From: Cercospora beticola
Lineage: Eukaryota; Ascomycota; Dothideomycetes; Mycosphaerellales; Mycosphaerellaceae
Assembly (NCBI RefSeq): GCF_033473495.1
Contig: NC_088939.1
Location: 3,658,001 to 3,722,000, forward strand
Reading direction: 5' to 3'
DNA: 64,000 nucleotides
The notes under the pieces are model-generated. The model saw nothing but the letters and a program-made list of their open reading frames with translations. It did no database searches and had not been told where the DNA came from. How positions within the stretch are numbered: position 1 is the first letter of the stretch; each line of letters starts with the position of its first letter. The position numbers and the translations under genes were made by a program. Shown here piece by piece: positions 21,725-33,105 of this stretch.

Positions 21725-24700
21725 TCACACATTCTGTGCAGTAGTCGGTCGTTCTTCGTTCATAACACTTTCGGTTGCAGCGGTGCTAGGCGCGATCGAC
21801 GATGCATCGAGTGTGCTGTCGTCTTCCTGAGCACCGCCCAAAGTCGAATCTTTTTCGTTCAGTCCATTGATGCCGAGGCCTCGATCGCTGAGCTCATCGT
21901 CTCCGGGAAGCTCGGCTATTCCTTCGACTTCAATGCCATTATCTTCTTCCTTCAGGGCAGGTGGTCGCTCGCGACGTGCCCTCGCTTTAGCCAATGATAT
22001 AGTCTTCTGATTGTAGGTCGTGGTGACAACACCATTGTCGTCTCGGTCGATAGTGGCTTTCATGAGCGCAGCCATCCATAGCCGGCCTTCTTGCCTCGAA
22101 TTTACAGCGAAATAATGAACAGCAGGTTTCGTGAAGTTGACGCCTTTGGAGAGTCCAGCCTTGGGAGGCACCAACTTGAAGATAAACATCCCTTCTCCTT
22201 CTTCACCTTTTGGAGGTGGATTGTTTCGTAAATCTTGCTGCGCCAGGGTTGGTGTGGAGCCGTGCATGGGACTCGTGGGCCCTCCAGATGCCCCGGTCAT
22301 GGTTGCGTGCAGGCCAGTCAAAGTCTCGTTATGCGCAGGCAAGACTCTGTGGAACGAAATATCTATTAATCCCTTCTCTTCCGTATCATCATCGGAGTAG
22401 TAGTAGGACAATCGGCAGCCACGTAGAACAAACAATCGCGACTTCCACGTGGTCATGAGCGATCCGCTTTTCTTCTTCATCCAGCCCGAATAGTCACAAG
22501 TAATCATCGCTTCCTGTGGTGTCTTCTGTTCCAACCCACGAGTGTAAGCAGATGTGGCCTTCTTAGTCTTGGTCTTGGCGCGTGGTCGCTTCGCTGGAGG
22601 CGGTGGCAGCAAATTGCCGGCGGAGCCTGTGGAGGCGCGTGAGTCAACGGCTGATTTGCTGCTGAGATCAAAGCTCTTTCCCTCGGTGCTTGGCGTAGAC
22701 GAGCCTGTTCTGGTTGGCGATTTTAAGGAGCCATCGTTCTTCGTCGGTGACTTCTTCTCATCTTTTGTCACAGCATCACTGATCGACCTGAACCCTGTCA
22801 TCTTCGCTTTTGCAGAATTAAACATGCTGATATTGATCCTCGGGCTTGCCTTGTCAGATGGCACCCCTGAAGCAGCCTTATCGCTCGAAGCTTCACTCGC
22901 ATCATCTGCCATCTTGGTCGGACTCGCGGCGATCGCGCCAAGCGACTGAGTGCTGCCATGGTCCAATTTGGTGACAATTGGATTGGCCGAACCGAGTTGA
23001 GATTTTGCCATGGGAGTTGTCGCGGAGCGGTAATTGCCAAATTTGCTGTGGATCGCATCGAGAGCGCTGGTGTGGTGAGAGGAAGGACGGATAGGGCTGA
23101 CGTCCTCGCGAGTTTCCATAAAGTTGGGCAGGCGGGAGTCTAGGGGGCTGACACCAGAAGCCATGCTAATACCCGTCGAGTTCCTCTTCGTGAGAACAGA
23201 TCTTCGAGTGCGCCCATCCACTTCGTTAGAGGAAAAGTAACCTCGATCCAATTCTTCCGTCGGAGACATGCCTCTCGGCTGTCGGTCCGGGAGCTGAGAG
23301 TCGGTGCTCGCAGTGTATCTATGCGCACCATTGACCTTCTGTCCGGGCTCCCACTTTTGGTCCAAAGAAGGCTTTTTGCGGTGTCCCATGCGGGTTGCTC
23401 CGTCGGTCGATGTCGAGTCGATACTCGAGTGCCGACGCGAATGATTGAGATTGCGGACGCCTTGCGCTGATGGCCGTTGCGTATTGTCCCTCTGCGCGGT
23501 TGTCATGGTCTGCAGCGGCGACATGCCGGCGCTCACACGTCTCGTCCCAGCGGGCGCGAATGCCATCTGATTCTCACCACTCAGTCGTTTGCTAGTGCTG
23601 AGGCCACGAGGCAGCGCAGCACCCCCGACTGTCGAGCTGCGACTGCGAGCAGTCGTCGAAGCATCATTAGCACCTTCCTCAGCATCTGCGCCGAGGGAAT
23701 ACTCAGAAGCACTTCGTTCTCTTTCCAGGTCTACCGGGATAGCACTGCGCTTGACTTCGTCTTGTAAAGACTTGATCTTGTGCCTGCCGCCACGCATAAG
23801 CAGTCAGTAACTTTGTGGATCAACATTTTGCGCGTGGGCCGTGCGTGTCCTTACCATGTTCGAAGTCTCCTTCCAATTGCGCCCAACTCAAACTCTTTTA
23901 TGAACAGACTGTTCTGGTCCATGGCAAGCAAAACCTCACCGCTGATTTCTTGGTCTCGGAACACGTCACAGTGTGACTCCTCCACGCCGTTGTCCTCCAG
24001 ATACTCGGCCACGCGCTCCGGTCCCCACGACATGACCTCTTCTTCCGTGTGCAACTGTTGCTCTTCCTCGTCGGTTTCTGCGCCTGCAATATACGACCTT
24101 CGGATCGACTGCTGTGGTGGATATCCACTCGACAAGGTGTCTCGCTTGTGGCCGTTCGCGGGACCGTATGAAGTCCTCGGCGATCGCAAGTCTGTTATAT
24201 GCTCATCAATCACCGACAGGGTTTCGCTCATCACAGGTGAGTCGGAGGTGATGGTGAAGGTTCGCCCCGCGGCAGCGCCATTGCCGGGCAACGATGTTCG
24301 GAGGGCAGCGAGAGCGGCGGGACTCTGCGCAGCGCTGGTCGGGGGTGGAAGAGAGTGGGTGGTGGAGGGATCGCGGCGTGCTGCTCCTGACCCAGGATCA
24401 GGCGTAGCAAGATTAGATGCAGCGGTTTGGGCCGCGAGCTTAGCAGCGGCATCGTTGGAGCGACGCCTTGCATGGGCGCTGTTGGTCAAAGTGCCCTTGG
24501 GTGCGGGCGTGGTATAGACTGCATGCGCGGTCAGCGTGTTGGAACGCACGTGGTGGACGAATGCCATGCAACCCACCTTCTGGGAAGAGGCCGCTGCTTC
24601 CGTTGGTAAGATGCTTTCCCAAGAACCTGCGCGCGGTCAGATACGGGCGAGTTGGTGGTGGTAGCGGTGAGTAGACCTACCATCCATCGCCGAAGTCGTC

Positions 24701-24879
24701 GTCCCTACAGCATGTTAGGGCATGTGTGGTGTCGGGCATCGCCATACGCACCTTTCAATGAGCTCAATGCGGTCGCCCTTGGCCAGGCTGAGCTCGTCGG
24801 GGCTGCGGGCCTGGAAGTCGTGCACGACGAGCAAGATGGAGCCTGGTTGCGCATCGCCCGCCCCGCTCTTGCTGGCCAT
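21725..24879 (-). CDS. SH3-SAM-PH polarity protein (Boi1/Boi2/Pob1-like)
   Basis: Five exons: 24879-24752, 24704-24681 (a 24-nt micro-exon), 24626-24577, 24518-23855, 23783-21725; 974 aa. All junctions are GT..AG and in phase. Joining the first three exons builds one SH3 domain at about residues 10-68: DDDFGDGWF comes from the micro-exon and its junctions, and GLFPEVY from exon 3. A SAM domain lies at about 228-289 (WGPERVAEYLEDNG). A long Ser-rich disordered region follows, then a PH domain at about 720-875 beginning GWMKKKSGSLMTTWKSRLFV. Boi proteins in budding yeast and Pob1 in fission yeast bind Cdc42/formin/exocyst components and phosphoinositides at growth sites, so a role in polarised growth and exocytosis at hyphal tips is expected. 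A proline-rich site LPPPPAKRP sits before the PH domain. Confidence 0.93.
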
Positions 24880-25973
24880 GGTGCGTATAAAGAATGTGGT
24901 GCGGTCGGAGGTGTCGTCGTTGACGTCCGGGCGGACGATCGCGTGAGGTCGAGCGGGGATAGGTGGAGTCGTGGAGTCGATGGGCCCCGATGTCAAGTTG
25001 GCCGTCGCCGTTGCAGACTGGCTACATGCCCACGGCCGTTGGTGAGCGGTAGCAACGTCGCAACATCGAAGAAGCTGTGAAGGTGCGGGCTGCGCGAGGC
25101 GACGTGCCCAACTAGGCCCTTTGGGGTCGAGGGCGTGTGTGAGCGGGGTGGCGGCCGCTCGTCTCGTTTACGCAGGAACACGGCGAGCAATGGCGGTGAC
25201 AATTGGGAAGAATGTGAAGGTGGTGTAGAGAAGAAGTGAGCGATTGCGACTCAGCAATCTGAAACACCTGCAGACACGCCGTTCGTTATACGCAGCGGTC
25301 AGCCCCGCCGACGGCAATGGATGATGAAGCGTGAGCGGTGGAGGTCCACAGTCCGGTGATAGTGGAACACGTTCACATGGCAGAGAACTGGTATAAAGAG
25401 AGTCGAAGAGATGAATTCGTCCGTCTCCCTTGCTCGGCTCTGTGCTCGGGCGGCATCTGTATCCGCCGTCTCCTTCTGCACACAACGGCCAAGCAGGAGA
25501 GTCATCAGTGAGGCTCGTTTGACTGCCGGCACCCATGCTCTGCTCTCCCCTGGGCGAGGGACGGATGTCATTACCGTGCACGCTGTGCACGCGACGAACG
25601 CGCCTCCCCACTCTTCATTCTCGCCGCCGATGTGAACATGACCATTGGGATGCTGTGATACTGTAAGTCCGAATGCGGCAAGAAGCCTCACGACTCAGAC
25701 CTCCAGTACACGATCGCGACAAAGGACTCTCCCAGCATCACTCGTCCTCCTCCTCCTCTTCACGTTCGCCCTCTACATCCGGTTTCACGCTCCCGCCCCA
25801 CGTCTTTCGCCGCTCTTTCAGTACATGCAGACTCTGTGCGACCGCGACCCACTCTATCCGCCGCGCTCTTCAAGAGCAAGTTCGGGAAGGCACTGCTTCC
25901 CATGTAAAAGCTCAGGCGCGCTCACTTGTGGACTACAAATGTCGACGATAAAGAGGCATCGCATGAACACAAC
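24880..25973. other. Divergent promoter region
   Basis: 1.1 kb between divergent starts. It contains a GTGCAC-GCT-GTGCAC direct/palindromic element at about 25578-25592 that could be a bHLH- or Myb-type site, and pyrimidine-rich tracts before the forward gene. No gene is supported. Confidence 0.45.
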
Positions 25974-28900
25974 ATGCTCGCGCCTGCCGGACCGGTAGCC
26001 AAGCGGAAACGCCTCGAAGGGCCTATACCACACGCGATAGCCGAAACCAATGCTGGACAGCAGGACCGTTGGACAAGCAAACGCCGCGACATTTCTGTTC
26101 ACGCTGCACCTGCAGCTCCAACAGCGCAAAACGCGTTGTCAACGACAAATGTAGTCATTAGCCTGGACGAAGACGACGATTTTAACGGGCAAGAAGCACC
26201 GATTGCACCTGCGCGACATTTCGATGCATTTGAGGCAGGCGCATTGGGCTCCCATACAATGGACTCCAGCCCTGTGCATGCACCTGAGCTCGTAAGGTAC
26301 ATGATCCCCGAAACTGCACTGCCGAGCGTTCATTTGCCTGCAAGAAAGCCAATGGATCCCACCACTCGTTCAGCGCCATCGCTGCCCTCGCCTGCGCCGA
26401 GTGATGAAAACACCAACTCGCCCACATTGGCCGAAAATCAATTAAATGCACTGCGAAGTCGCCAGTTGAGCGGCCAACAACGATTGTCCATGGACCACAA
26501 TATCGTCACAAACATCAGGCCGCCGGTTCCTCGCTCTCCATTGACCGTGCAGTCGCCTGGACTTCCTCGACAACAACTTCCGCAACCATCTGTTTCGAAT
26601 CCATCGCCGCTGCCTCGAGCAGGAGCTGCACCCACCCCAGCGACACTCCGGCATCAATCGACGGCGCACGCCCAGCCAGCTCTTCCTTCGCCCCAGTTGG
26701 TGCCTCAATCCCAGAGTAAGTCCTGTGGTCAATAGTTCCACTTCCAAACTAACAGGAAGCTAGCTCTGCATCAGCGTCGGAGCTTTCAAGGACATCCACC
26801 AAGGCGTCAACTATCCGGTACAACGCTGCTCTCGAACGCTCCGCCCTTGCAATCGCCACCTATTGCATCGGCGGGACATGGCCATCCCCGACAATTACAG
26901 CACGTAACTCAGATCCCAGCCGCTTCACGCGTCCCGAAGCAGACATTGCTTGCCCGAATCGGGACAAAGACAGCAGAATTGCACGCCGTGCTATCAAATG
27001 TGGACCATGGTCGTCTGAAACTCCTGCGTGATGCTGTCGAAAAGGAAGACTGGTTTTATCAAATCTTGAGCCAGATCTTTTGTCTGCACTCGGTCATGCC
27101 GAGTCTGCTGCCCAAATCCTTGAAAGACGTCCCTAAAGGTAGCTGGGATGCCGTGGAGGGGCTCATTTGTTCCAATGACTTGGTCAACAAGGAGCTTCTC
27201 AATTTTTTCGCAGACTTTCCCGAGCCGATCATGGAGATCTATTCCGGTTCACTGAATATCAGGGAAGTCTACGAGCAGCGAGCGCGTAGTGTGAAAGCTT
27301 TCTTAGCAGCACTTCCGCAATTCTGGGTACTGATGCTTCACAAGGGCTTTGATATGCTGGCCCCACCGCTCGTAGAAGACATGGTAGATGTGCTGCGACT
27401 TCACAGCATAGTTCTCCAGACGACATGCTTTCGCGCAACCGCACGCCGTTTCTGGGGCCTCGAAGACACAGCAGGAACAGAAGCTATTATCCGTCTGCAC
27501 GAATTGGATCAGCAAGCATATCCATATATTATGCAAGGCTGGCGAAGAAATGAGCAAGAGAAACTCCAAGCACTTGCAGCATTTCGTAGCTTGTTTACGA
27601 CGTGGAACAATTATCAGCAGCAACGACAACAGCTTGGTGGTGCCTCCGATACACTCCCGGCCTTTTCTATTCCGCCAGAAATCGAAGCCGTATTCCGGAT
27701 GATGCCCCCAAGCTTGGCATCCAAATTGCAACCGCAGCAACAGCGTCAGCAGATCTTACCAAGATCGGTACATCAACAATCTCAAAGTCCTATCCAACAG
27801 TCACCACTACAGACACGAGCACCCTCACAAATGTGGGCACAACCTCAACCTCATGTCAACATGCCACCGCCCTCGCCCATGCTCGCATCTTCTGGCGGAC
27901 AAACGCCCTTGCAGTCGCCTGTGTTTGCTGGTCAGAGCCACGGAGTGCGCGCTATGCCTTCGCCGAACGTACCAACAAATCCTGCAGCTCGGTCCGGGCA
28001 AGCTCGTTTTGTGAAGACGCGGGTCTTTCCTACCTTCGAAGAGACTCCTCGGCCACAGCCCACGCATCCGGACTCCAACCGATCCGCCCTGCACCAAGCT
28101 TACTTGCGGAGCCCAATTCTGAAGGCCTCTGACCCTGACGTTGATGCGTCAAAGTTATTTCGGCATGTCGTTGGCTACGCTCTGCCTCCAGCAACCATTC
28201 GAAAGAAGTTGTCGGTACAGGTTGCTACTTTTGATCTGTCTCACACGACGTTCGGTCGAATCCCACAGACTGTGTCTTCGACTATTCCAGGAGCACCGAA
28301 GGTTCGAACCATCAACGAGAATTCGGTCCTGTATCGCCTTCGCTGCTGTGCTATTCCAGCGGCAGGTTACACGACCGAAAGCAGTTGGGTAGTGGCTGAC
28401 AACACATGGCCCGAGGAGCTGTCTTTTGAGCTCAACGGCGTACAGCTTGACTGTCGACGTAAGTTGCATCATGGCCGTTACCTTCCGATTGATGTGACCT
28501 CGTACGTTCTTAGCGGCGAGAACAAGCTCAAAATTCTGAATAGTCGCTTGGCAGACGACAAGCGGAAATTCGACTTTGCCGTCGCCGTCGAAGAGATTGG
28601 CATAACGAGCTATGACAGTATCAAGCAGAATCTAGGCTTGATCTCTGAGCAAGATTCTTTGACGGCGATTAAGAAAGCGCTCTCGGGAAGTGACGACGAC
28701 GCGGATGACGAGATCGCAGTCACGTCCAGCAACATGACCATTAGTATGGTGGAACCATTGTCACAAGCTCGGCTCGTGGACACACCTGTACGCGGAGTCA
28801 ATTGCCTGCATAAAGATGTCTTTGACCTGGACGTTTTTCTGTCTGTTTGCAAACGTCAGAAGCCAGATTGGCCTGCGGTCGTGGACTGTTGGCGCTGTCC

Positions 28901-29147
28901 GCTCTGCCGTGGTGACGTTCGGCCTCAGACGCTGATCGTCGACGAGTTCCTAGTCAACGTGCGCGCTGAATTAGAGAGACGGAACGCGATGGGTACTAAA
29001 GCCATCATAGTCGATGCTGATGGTAACTGGAAGCCGAAACTCGAGGAGCGTACTGGAGTTCGGTCGCCCAGCCTAGAACGTGAAGAAGGCAGTCGAAGAG
29101 CGTCAGCTGGACCGCCAAAGGGGGTGGAGATTATCGAGCTGGATTAA
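25974..29147 (+). CDS. MIZ/SP-RING zinc finger protein (Siz/PIAS-type SUMO ligase candidate)
   Basis: Two exons: 25974-26715 and 26764-29147; 48-nt intron with branch CTAAC and acceptor GCTAG. The nearer AG (26755) would give an immediate stop. 1041 aa. The N-terminal half is Pro/Gln/Ser-rich and probably disordered, with a helical block at about residues 290-450. The C-terminal part has the MIZ/SP-RING motif with ligands Cys928, His930, Cys959 and Cys962 (CLHKDVFDLDVF, WRCPLC). The tail ends VEIIELD, a SUMO-interaction-like hydrophobic stretch flanked by acidic residues; another hydrophobic/acidic run (VVISLDEDDD) lies near the N-terminus. SP-RING proteins recruit Ubc9-SUMO and stimulate transfer to nuclear substrates. 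Whether it is a true Siz1 orthologue or a ZMIZ-type regulator is unsure, because no SAP domain is visible. ATG 25974 is the first in frame. Confidence 0.87.
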
Positions 29148-30151
29148 AGGCCATGCGTTTTCCGCCGATTGAGCACCCCATTCCAGATACCAGCGGCAAG
29201 CCCTTTACTGGCATAGTGGAGCCCCTGGCCACAAGCCTTGGATGCAGATCGATGCAGTTCCAATTCATCGCCCCCGACACTGCCAGGTTGTTCGCACTGC
29301 AATGGAGCTGCCTAGCTTCAGAAGCATTTTTCCAAGTACCAGGACCGTTCCAGCCTACAGCGGGCGTTCAGCACCGGCCAGCGGAGATATAAAGGACCGT
29401 CTCACGCGATTCGCACGTCCATCAGCTGGCCAAATGGAGAGTGCGTGGACCAAGACTTCAAGCTCAGGCCTTGGCTGATTATGCACCTGCACTGATCAGG
29501 ACTGAGCGAATGCCCAGAGATGCCCGAATCGTGCGCAACGATGGGTCGCTCAAGCGGCATTCGCTGTTTGCACGTGTTTTTGCAAGACATTCTTTGAATG
29601 TCCTTGCCTTTGCTTTCAATTTTCTGATTTTACTGTACGAGATACCATTTTCGCGAGAGCTGCAATCCTTCCAGAAGCTGGCTGCCAGTGCGGAAACAGC
29701 AGGTTCTGTTGGAAGACATTGTTTGTAGTTGGGGTCTCGGCACGTTTGTTTTACGAGATTACGAGGACGGGAGCAAACGGATGCCCTTAGCAGGTCATGG
29801 CGATGCATTGTATTAATCTAAATGAGTGTATAGTTGTTTATTGTCTACGGACATTTCACACGCGCAATCGAAAACCCGAGCCCGAGCAAGGAATATGCAC
29901 GACATGGATTGGCAGGTTTGTACCCAGCGCGGGGTCTGAAACGTGCGACGTGCGAAGGTATGCGATCATCGTCGGTGCTTGCTTCCATTGCGTTTTCCTA
30001 TCGCGTTGCCTATCTTTTCATACCCTTGCTAACAATTTCTACGACCATTTTGCATATATTTAAGTGTGTACACATCACGTATCGAGGAGCAATAGGATAT
30101 CAAACAACCCACGGAGAAACTATCAAGACCAGGAGCTATCCACGCACAAAC
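29148..30151. other. Intergenic region
   Basis: About 1 kb holding the 3' flank of the SP-RING gene and the promoter of the next gene. An in-frame extension of the downstream gene reaches 29834 but has no ATG context or protein-like character; no gene seen. Confidence 0.45.
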
Positions 30152-30655
30152 ATGGCATCACAAGAATCCTCCCTCTACACTCAACTATCCACCACAGCCC
30201 GCAACTTCATCTCATCCACATCCCCCTCACCTCCAGGCTCCAACACTCCCAACTGGGCCCTAATCCGCTCACTCTGCCACCCATCTTTCCAAATCTCCTT
30301 CGGCCCCTCCCTTTTCGCCTCCGAAACTCCAGGCTTGGACTCAGCCAAGGATCTCGAAGGTTTCATCAAACATCTCGAGAATTTGTGCGGAGGGATGAGG
30401 ACTTGGGAGAATCGGGTCAAAGAGACTGTTGTGGATGTGGAGAGGAAGACTGTGGTGGCGAGAATTGAGTTTTGTATGTGGCCGAGGGATGGAGGGGAGG
30501 AGGTGAGGAATGATGTTGTTATGTTTTTGAGGGTTGAGACTGGAGAGGGAGGGGAGAATGGGAGGGTGGTGGAAGTTGTGGAGTATGTTGATCCGGTTGC
30601 GACTGGGAGGATTCGGGAGAGGGTTATGAAGTTGATGGCAGCTGAGGGGGCTTGA
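30152..30655 (+). CDS. NTF2-like/SnoaL-like domain protein
   Basis: Single-exon gene, 167 aa, starting at the ATG of CAAACATGG. The pattern of an N-terminal helix pair, a central variable loop and a C-terminal beta-sheet (VVDVERKTVVARIEFCMW, VVMFLRVETGEG.., VVEVVEYVDP) fits the cone-shaped NTF2-like fold (SnoaL or ketosteroid-isomerase-like), common in small fungal proteins of unknown substrate. The coding strand changes composition sharply: the first half is C/T-rich and the second half G/A-rich, including a G-quadruplex pattern at 30547-30566. Function unknown. Confidence 0.72.
   Translation: MASQESSLYTQLSTTARNFISSTSPSPPGSNTPNWALIRSLCHPSFQISFGPSLFASETPGLDSAKDLEGFIKHLENLCGGMRTWENRVKETVVDVERKTVVARIEFCMWPRDGGEEVRNDVVMFLRVETGEGGENGRVVEVVEYVDPVATGRIRERVMKLMAAEGA
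30547..30566 (+). other. Canonical G-quadruplex-forming motif inside coding sequence
   Basis: Four G-runs (30547-30549, 30551-30554, 30560-30562, 30564-30566) separated by loops of 1, 5 and 1 nt meet the usual G3+N1-7 rule. It is on the coding strand of the NTF2-like gene, so the mRNA could also fold. The effect is unknown. Confidence 0.6.
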
Positions 30656-31180
30656 TCCTGAGCTCGTTCATTCGATGAATTATTTGCTTTCTGATCAAGC
30701 ACTCGGCTCTTCTGGAAACCTGAGGGTGACATCGCATGACGTTTTTGCACCTCTGTAGGGTCGAAGTGACGATACGCGATGGAGAGTGATAGGGAGTACT
30801 CTCTAGTGCTTTGGACGTTCCGGTTCAGTTGAGAAATATGCACCGCCGTCAACGCTGAGAAAGAGCTTCTGGACATACGGTCGCTACCGCCACGTGCAAA
30901 TCATTGCCCGTTGGACCACGAATTGGTGGACTGGGGATGTTCATGGACCAATGCAGAGGATTTTGGTGATCATGAGGCAGTTGCATGAGTCTTGGGCTTG
31001 CGCTTTCAGTGGGTGGACGAGTGCCTCGCCACTGTCTCTCGGTTCCACTGCGCTTTTCACGAATCCAGCCTGAACGTCGGGAAAGAGCAGTCAGTACCTT
31101 CTTAATATATTCTGAAGACACATCGATATTTCGTGCGACAGCCTAATACAGACAGTGGTCGCGGGCCACGGCGCTTCACA
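30656..31180. other. Intergenic region with gene-fragment homology
   Basis: No intact gene. It includes a short stretch at about 30826-30895 resembling the middle of the disrupted gene downstream (see the pseudogene entry), and the probable promoter of that gene. Confidence 0.5.
30826..30895 (+). pseudogene. Degenerate fragment of the downstream disrupted gene
   Basis: Bases here match 32308-32373 closely. In the homologous frame they read EICTAVNAEKELLDIRSLPP against EICAAVNADKEFLDIRLLAP. An in-frame TGA lies immediately before the similarity and no flanking coding sequence remains, so this is a relic of a duplication. Confidence 0.6.
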
Positions 31181-33053
31181 ATGGTGAGTGTGTTGTCCTC
31201 TATCTTACGGACAATTGCTAATATCGACGGGACTCACGCGATAGCCTCAGAAGCGTTGTGCAGCAGAAGCTTGCACAACATGGTCTTCCAGATATCTCAA
31301 TTTCTGACCTGGAACAACTCACTATGCTTTTGGAATCAACAGATCTCCTAGACGATCACTCATTGTCCGAGGCTCATACGGCGGTGCGAATCTATCAATC
31401 CGACTTGGGCGCCCATCCTCACACATTCACGACGTCCACTACTGCTGCACCCGAGATGATGCGAGATTGGCATTGTCCGGATTCTGCGAGCTCGCTTGAG
31501 AACGACATCTTCACATCAGCGCCACTCTCGTTTCCATTCACGACACCTACTGCTGCTGCATTCGAGATGCGAGATTGGTATTTTCCGGATGCTACGAGCT
31601 CGCTTGAAAACGACCTCTTCACATCAGCGCCGCTCTCGTTCACCTTCACAACACCAACAGCAGAACCACAGCCACCACCTATGTCTCACCCGGCCACTAT
31701 CAGCTCCTTCGGGAGCGACATGCGCCTGTCAGCGGTCTGTCCACTTCCATCGCCTGGACCCTCAGCGGGTTTCGCGTCAGCATCAAGCTCGTTCATGGGA
31801 TGGACGAGTTCCTTCGACAGCGACAAGTTTACACCAGCGGCATATCCAGTTCCCTCTTTTTGCAGGTTCAGTGTTACAGTCAGATCCTTTCATGAGGTTG
31901 AGCAGCTCTTCACATTCAGTGAGAGGCCTCTTCGACTCAATCGCTGGCTCAACGACGGCTCACGCCTTGACGGGAGTTTCTCAGATCAGTGCCGACGATA
32001 GGATTGACACAGGACTGGCCCAATCAATGACGTGGCTCTCGTGTGATGCCCGGGCCTTTGCTGCTACGGACCTCTTTCTTCGGATGCCTAAGACGGACAA
32101 GACTCAGTGGTTCTTGTCGCAGCTGCCAGCAGATGCTGCTACGCGTATGAAGAGCCTGCTCTACTCTCATCGTCAGGTATCGACCTGTACTGGACCTCAC
32201 TCTCTTGAAGAGCCGCACGTTAACGACGACAAGCAATTCTTTGCAGTGTTGGGGTTCCGGAATGACATCGACTGCGTGAAAGTGTGGAAAGATTCCTTCC
32301 AACTGGGCAGAGAAATATGCGCCGCTGTCAACGCTGACAAAGAGTTTCTGGATATACGACTGCTAGCGCCACCCAGAGGTGCTGAGAAAAGCTAGCAGTG
32401 CTGCTGAACTGGTGTCGGAGTCTGGCGAAGATGCAATAAAAGAGACTGGCATTGTCTTTGATCGAGACATGCATACCTTTCTCTTTCCCATTGTCGAGCG
32501 AGATCTGGTCATCCTGCGGAAGCACCCAAACACGATTACTTCGAAAGAGTGGTACTTGCTTTTCCGGCACGGACATTTACCGTCGTGCATCGTTGACAGT
32601 AAAGAAGAGGAAGGTGAAGAGGAAGGAAGCGTTGAAGTCCTAGAGATTGACCTCGTAGCAATGTTACACGAGTGTGAAGCCAAAGTTAGACAAGAGCGAG
32701 AGGAGGAGCAACTGAAGCAGGAGCGGTTTAAGCAGGAGCAATTTGAGCAGGAGCCGGTCGAGGAACAGGCGCCGTTCGAGGAAAACCCAAGCGAGGCGGG
32801 TGAATCCCAGGTCGGGATTAACAATACTGCGAAGACACCGATAATGTTTTGGGGTGCCGAGCTTGATAATAGTAATTTTATCGACCCGAACGGTCTAAAC
32901 CCGGAGGGGTTAGAAGAGTTCGTCGAGAGCGACGAAGAAACATACGAAGAGCTCGAGAAACAGGAGAAGGCATCCACATTCGGTGGACAGACCGAAACGC
33001 CAATGCCCACCAGCGATGCACAGATATTCGATTCTGACGCTCGCGAAGAATAA
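31181..33053 (+). pseudogene. Frame-disrupted gene of unknown function (two +1 shifts)
   Basis: Three forward frames form one continuous-looking protein. A probable first exon (ATG at 31181) joins by a GT..AG intron to about 31264. Frame A runs to about 31865 with imperfect repeats of TSSLENDLFTSAPLSF type. Frame B then continues from the T5 run at 31857-31861 to 32395 (LFDSIAG.., AVNADKEFLDIRLLAPP). Frame C continues from the A4 run at 32386-32389 to 33053 and ends with an acidic, Gln/Glu-rich tail (LKQERFKQEQFEQE). Both shifts sit at homopolymers and each is explained by one extra base. So this is either a recent pseudogene, a gene with sequencing errors, or two or three separate small genes. 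A splice acceptor TTTTTGCAG at 31857-31865 offers an intron alternative for the first shift, but no good donor in phase was found. No family is recognised. Confidence 0.6.
31428..31660 (+). repeat. Imperfect tandem repeat of about 114 bp inside the disrupted gene
   Basis: Two adjacent units of about 114-117 bp encode TTxTAAxxEMxRDW..PDxxSSLENDxFTSAPLSF; partial third and fourth units follow (SSFGSDMRLSAV.., SSFDSDKFTPAA). Unit lengths are multiples of three, so the repeat grew in frame within coding sequence. Confidence 0.75.
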
Positions 33054-33105
33054 GACTGTGTCCGAAAGGCATAATTCGCAGGGTTGCAAGCCATCAACGA
33101 GCATA

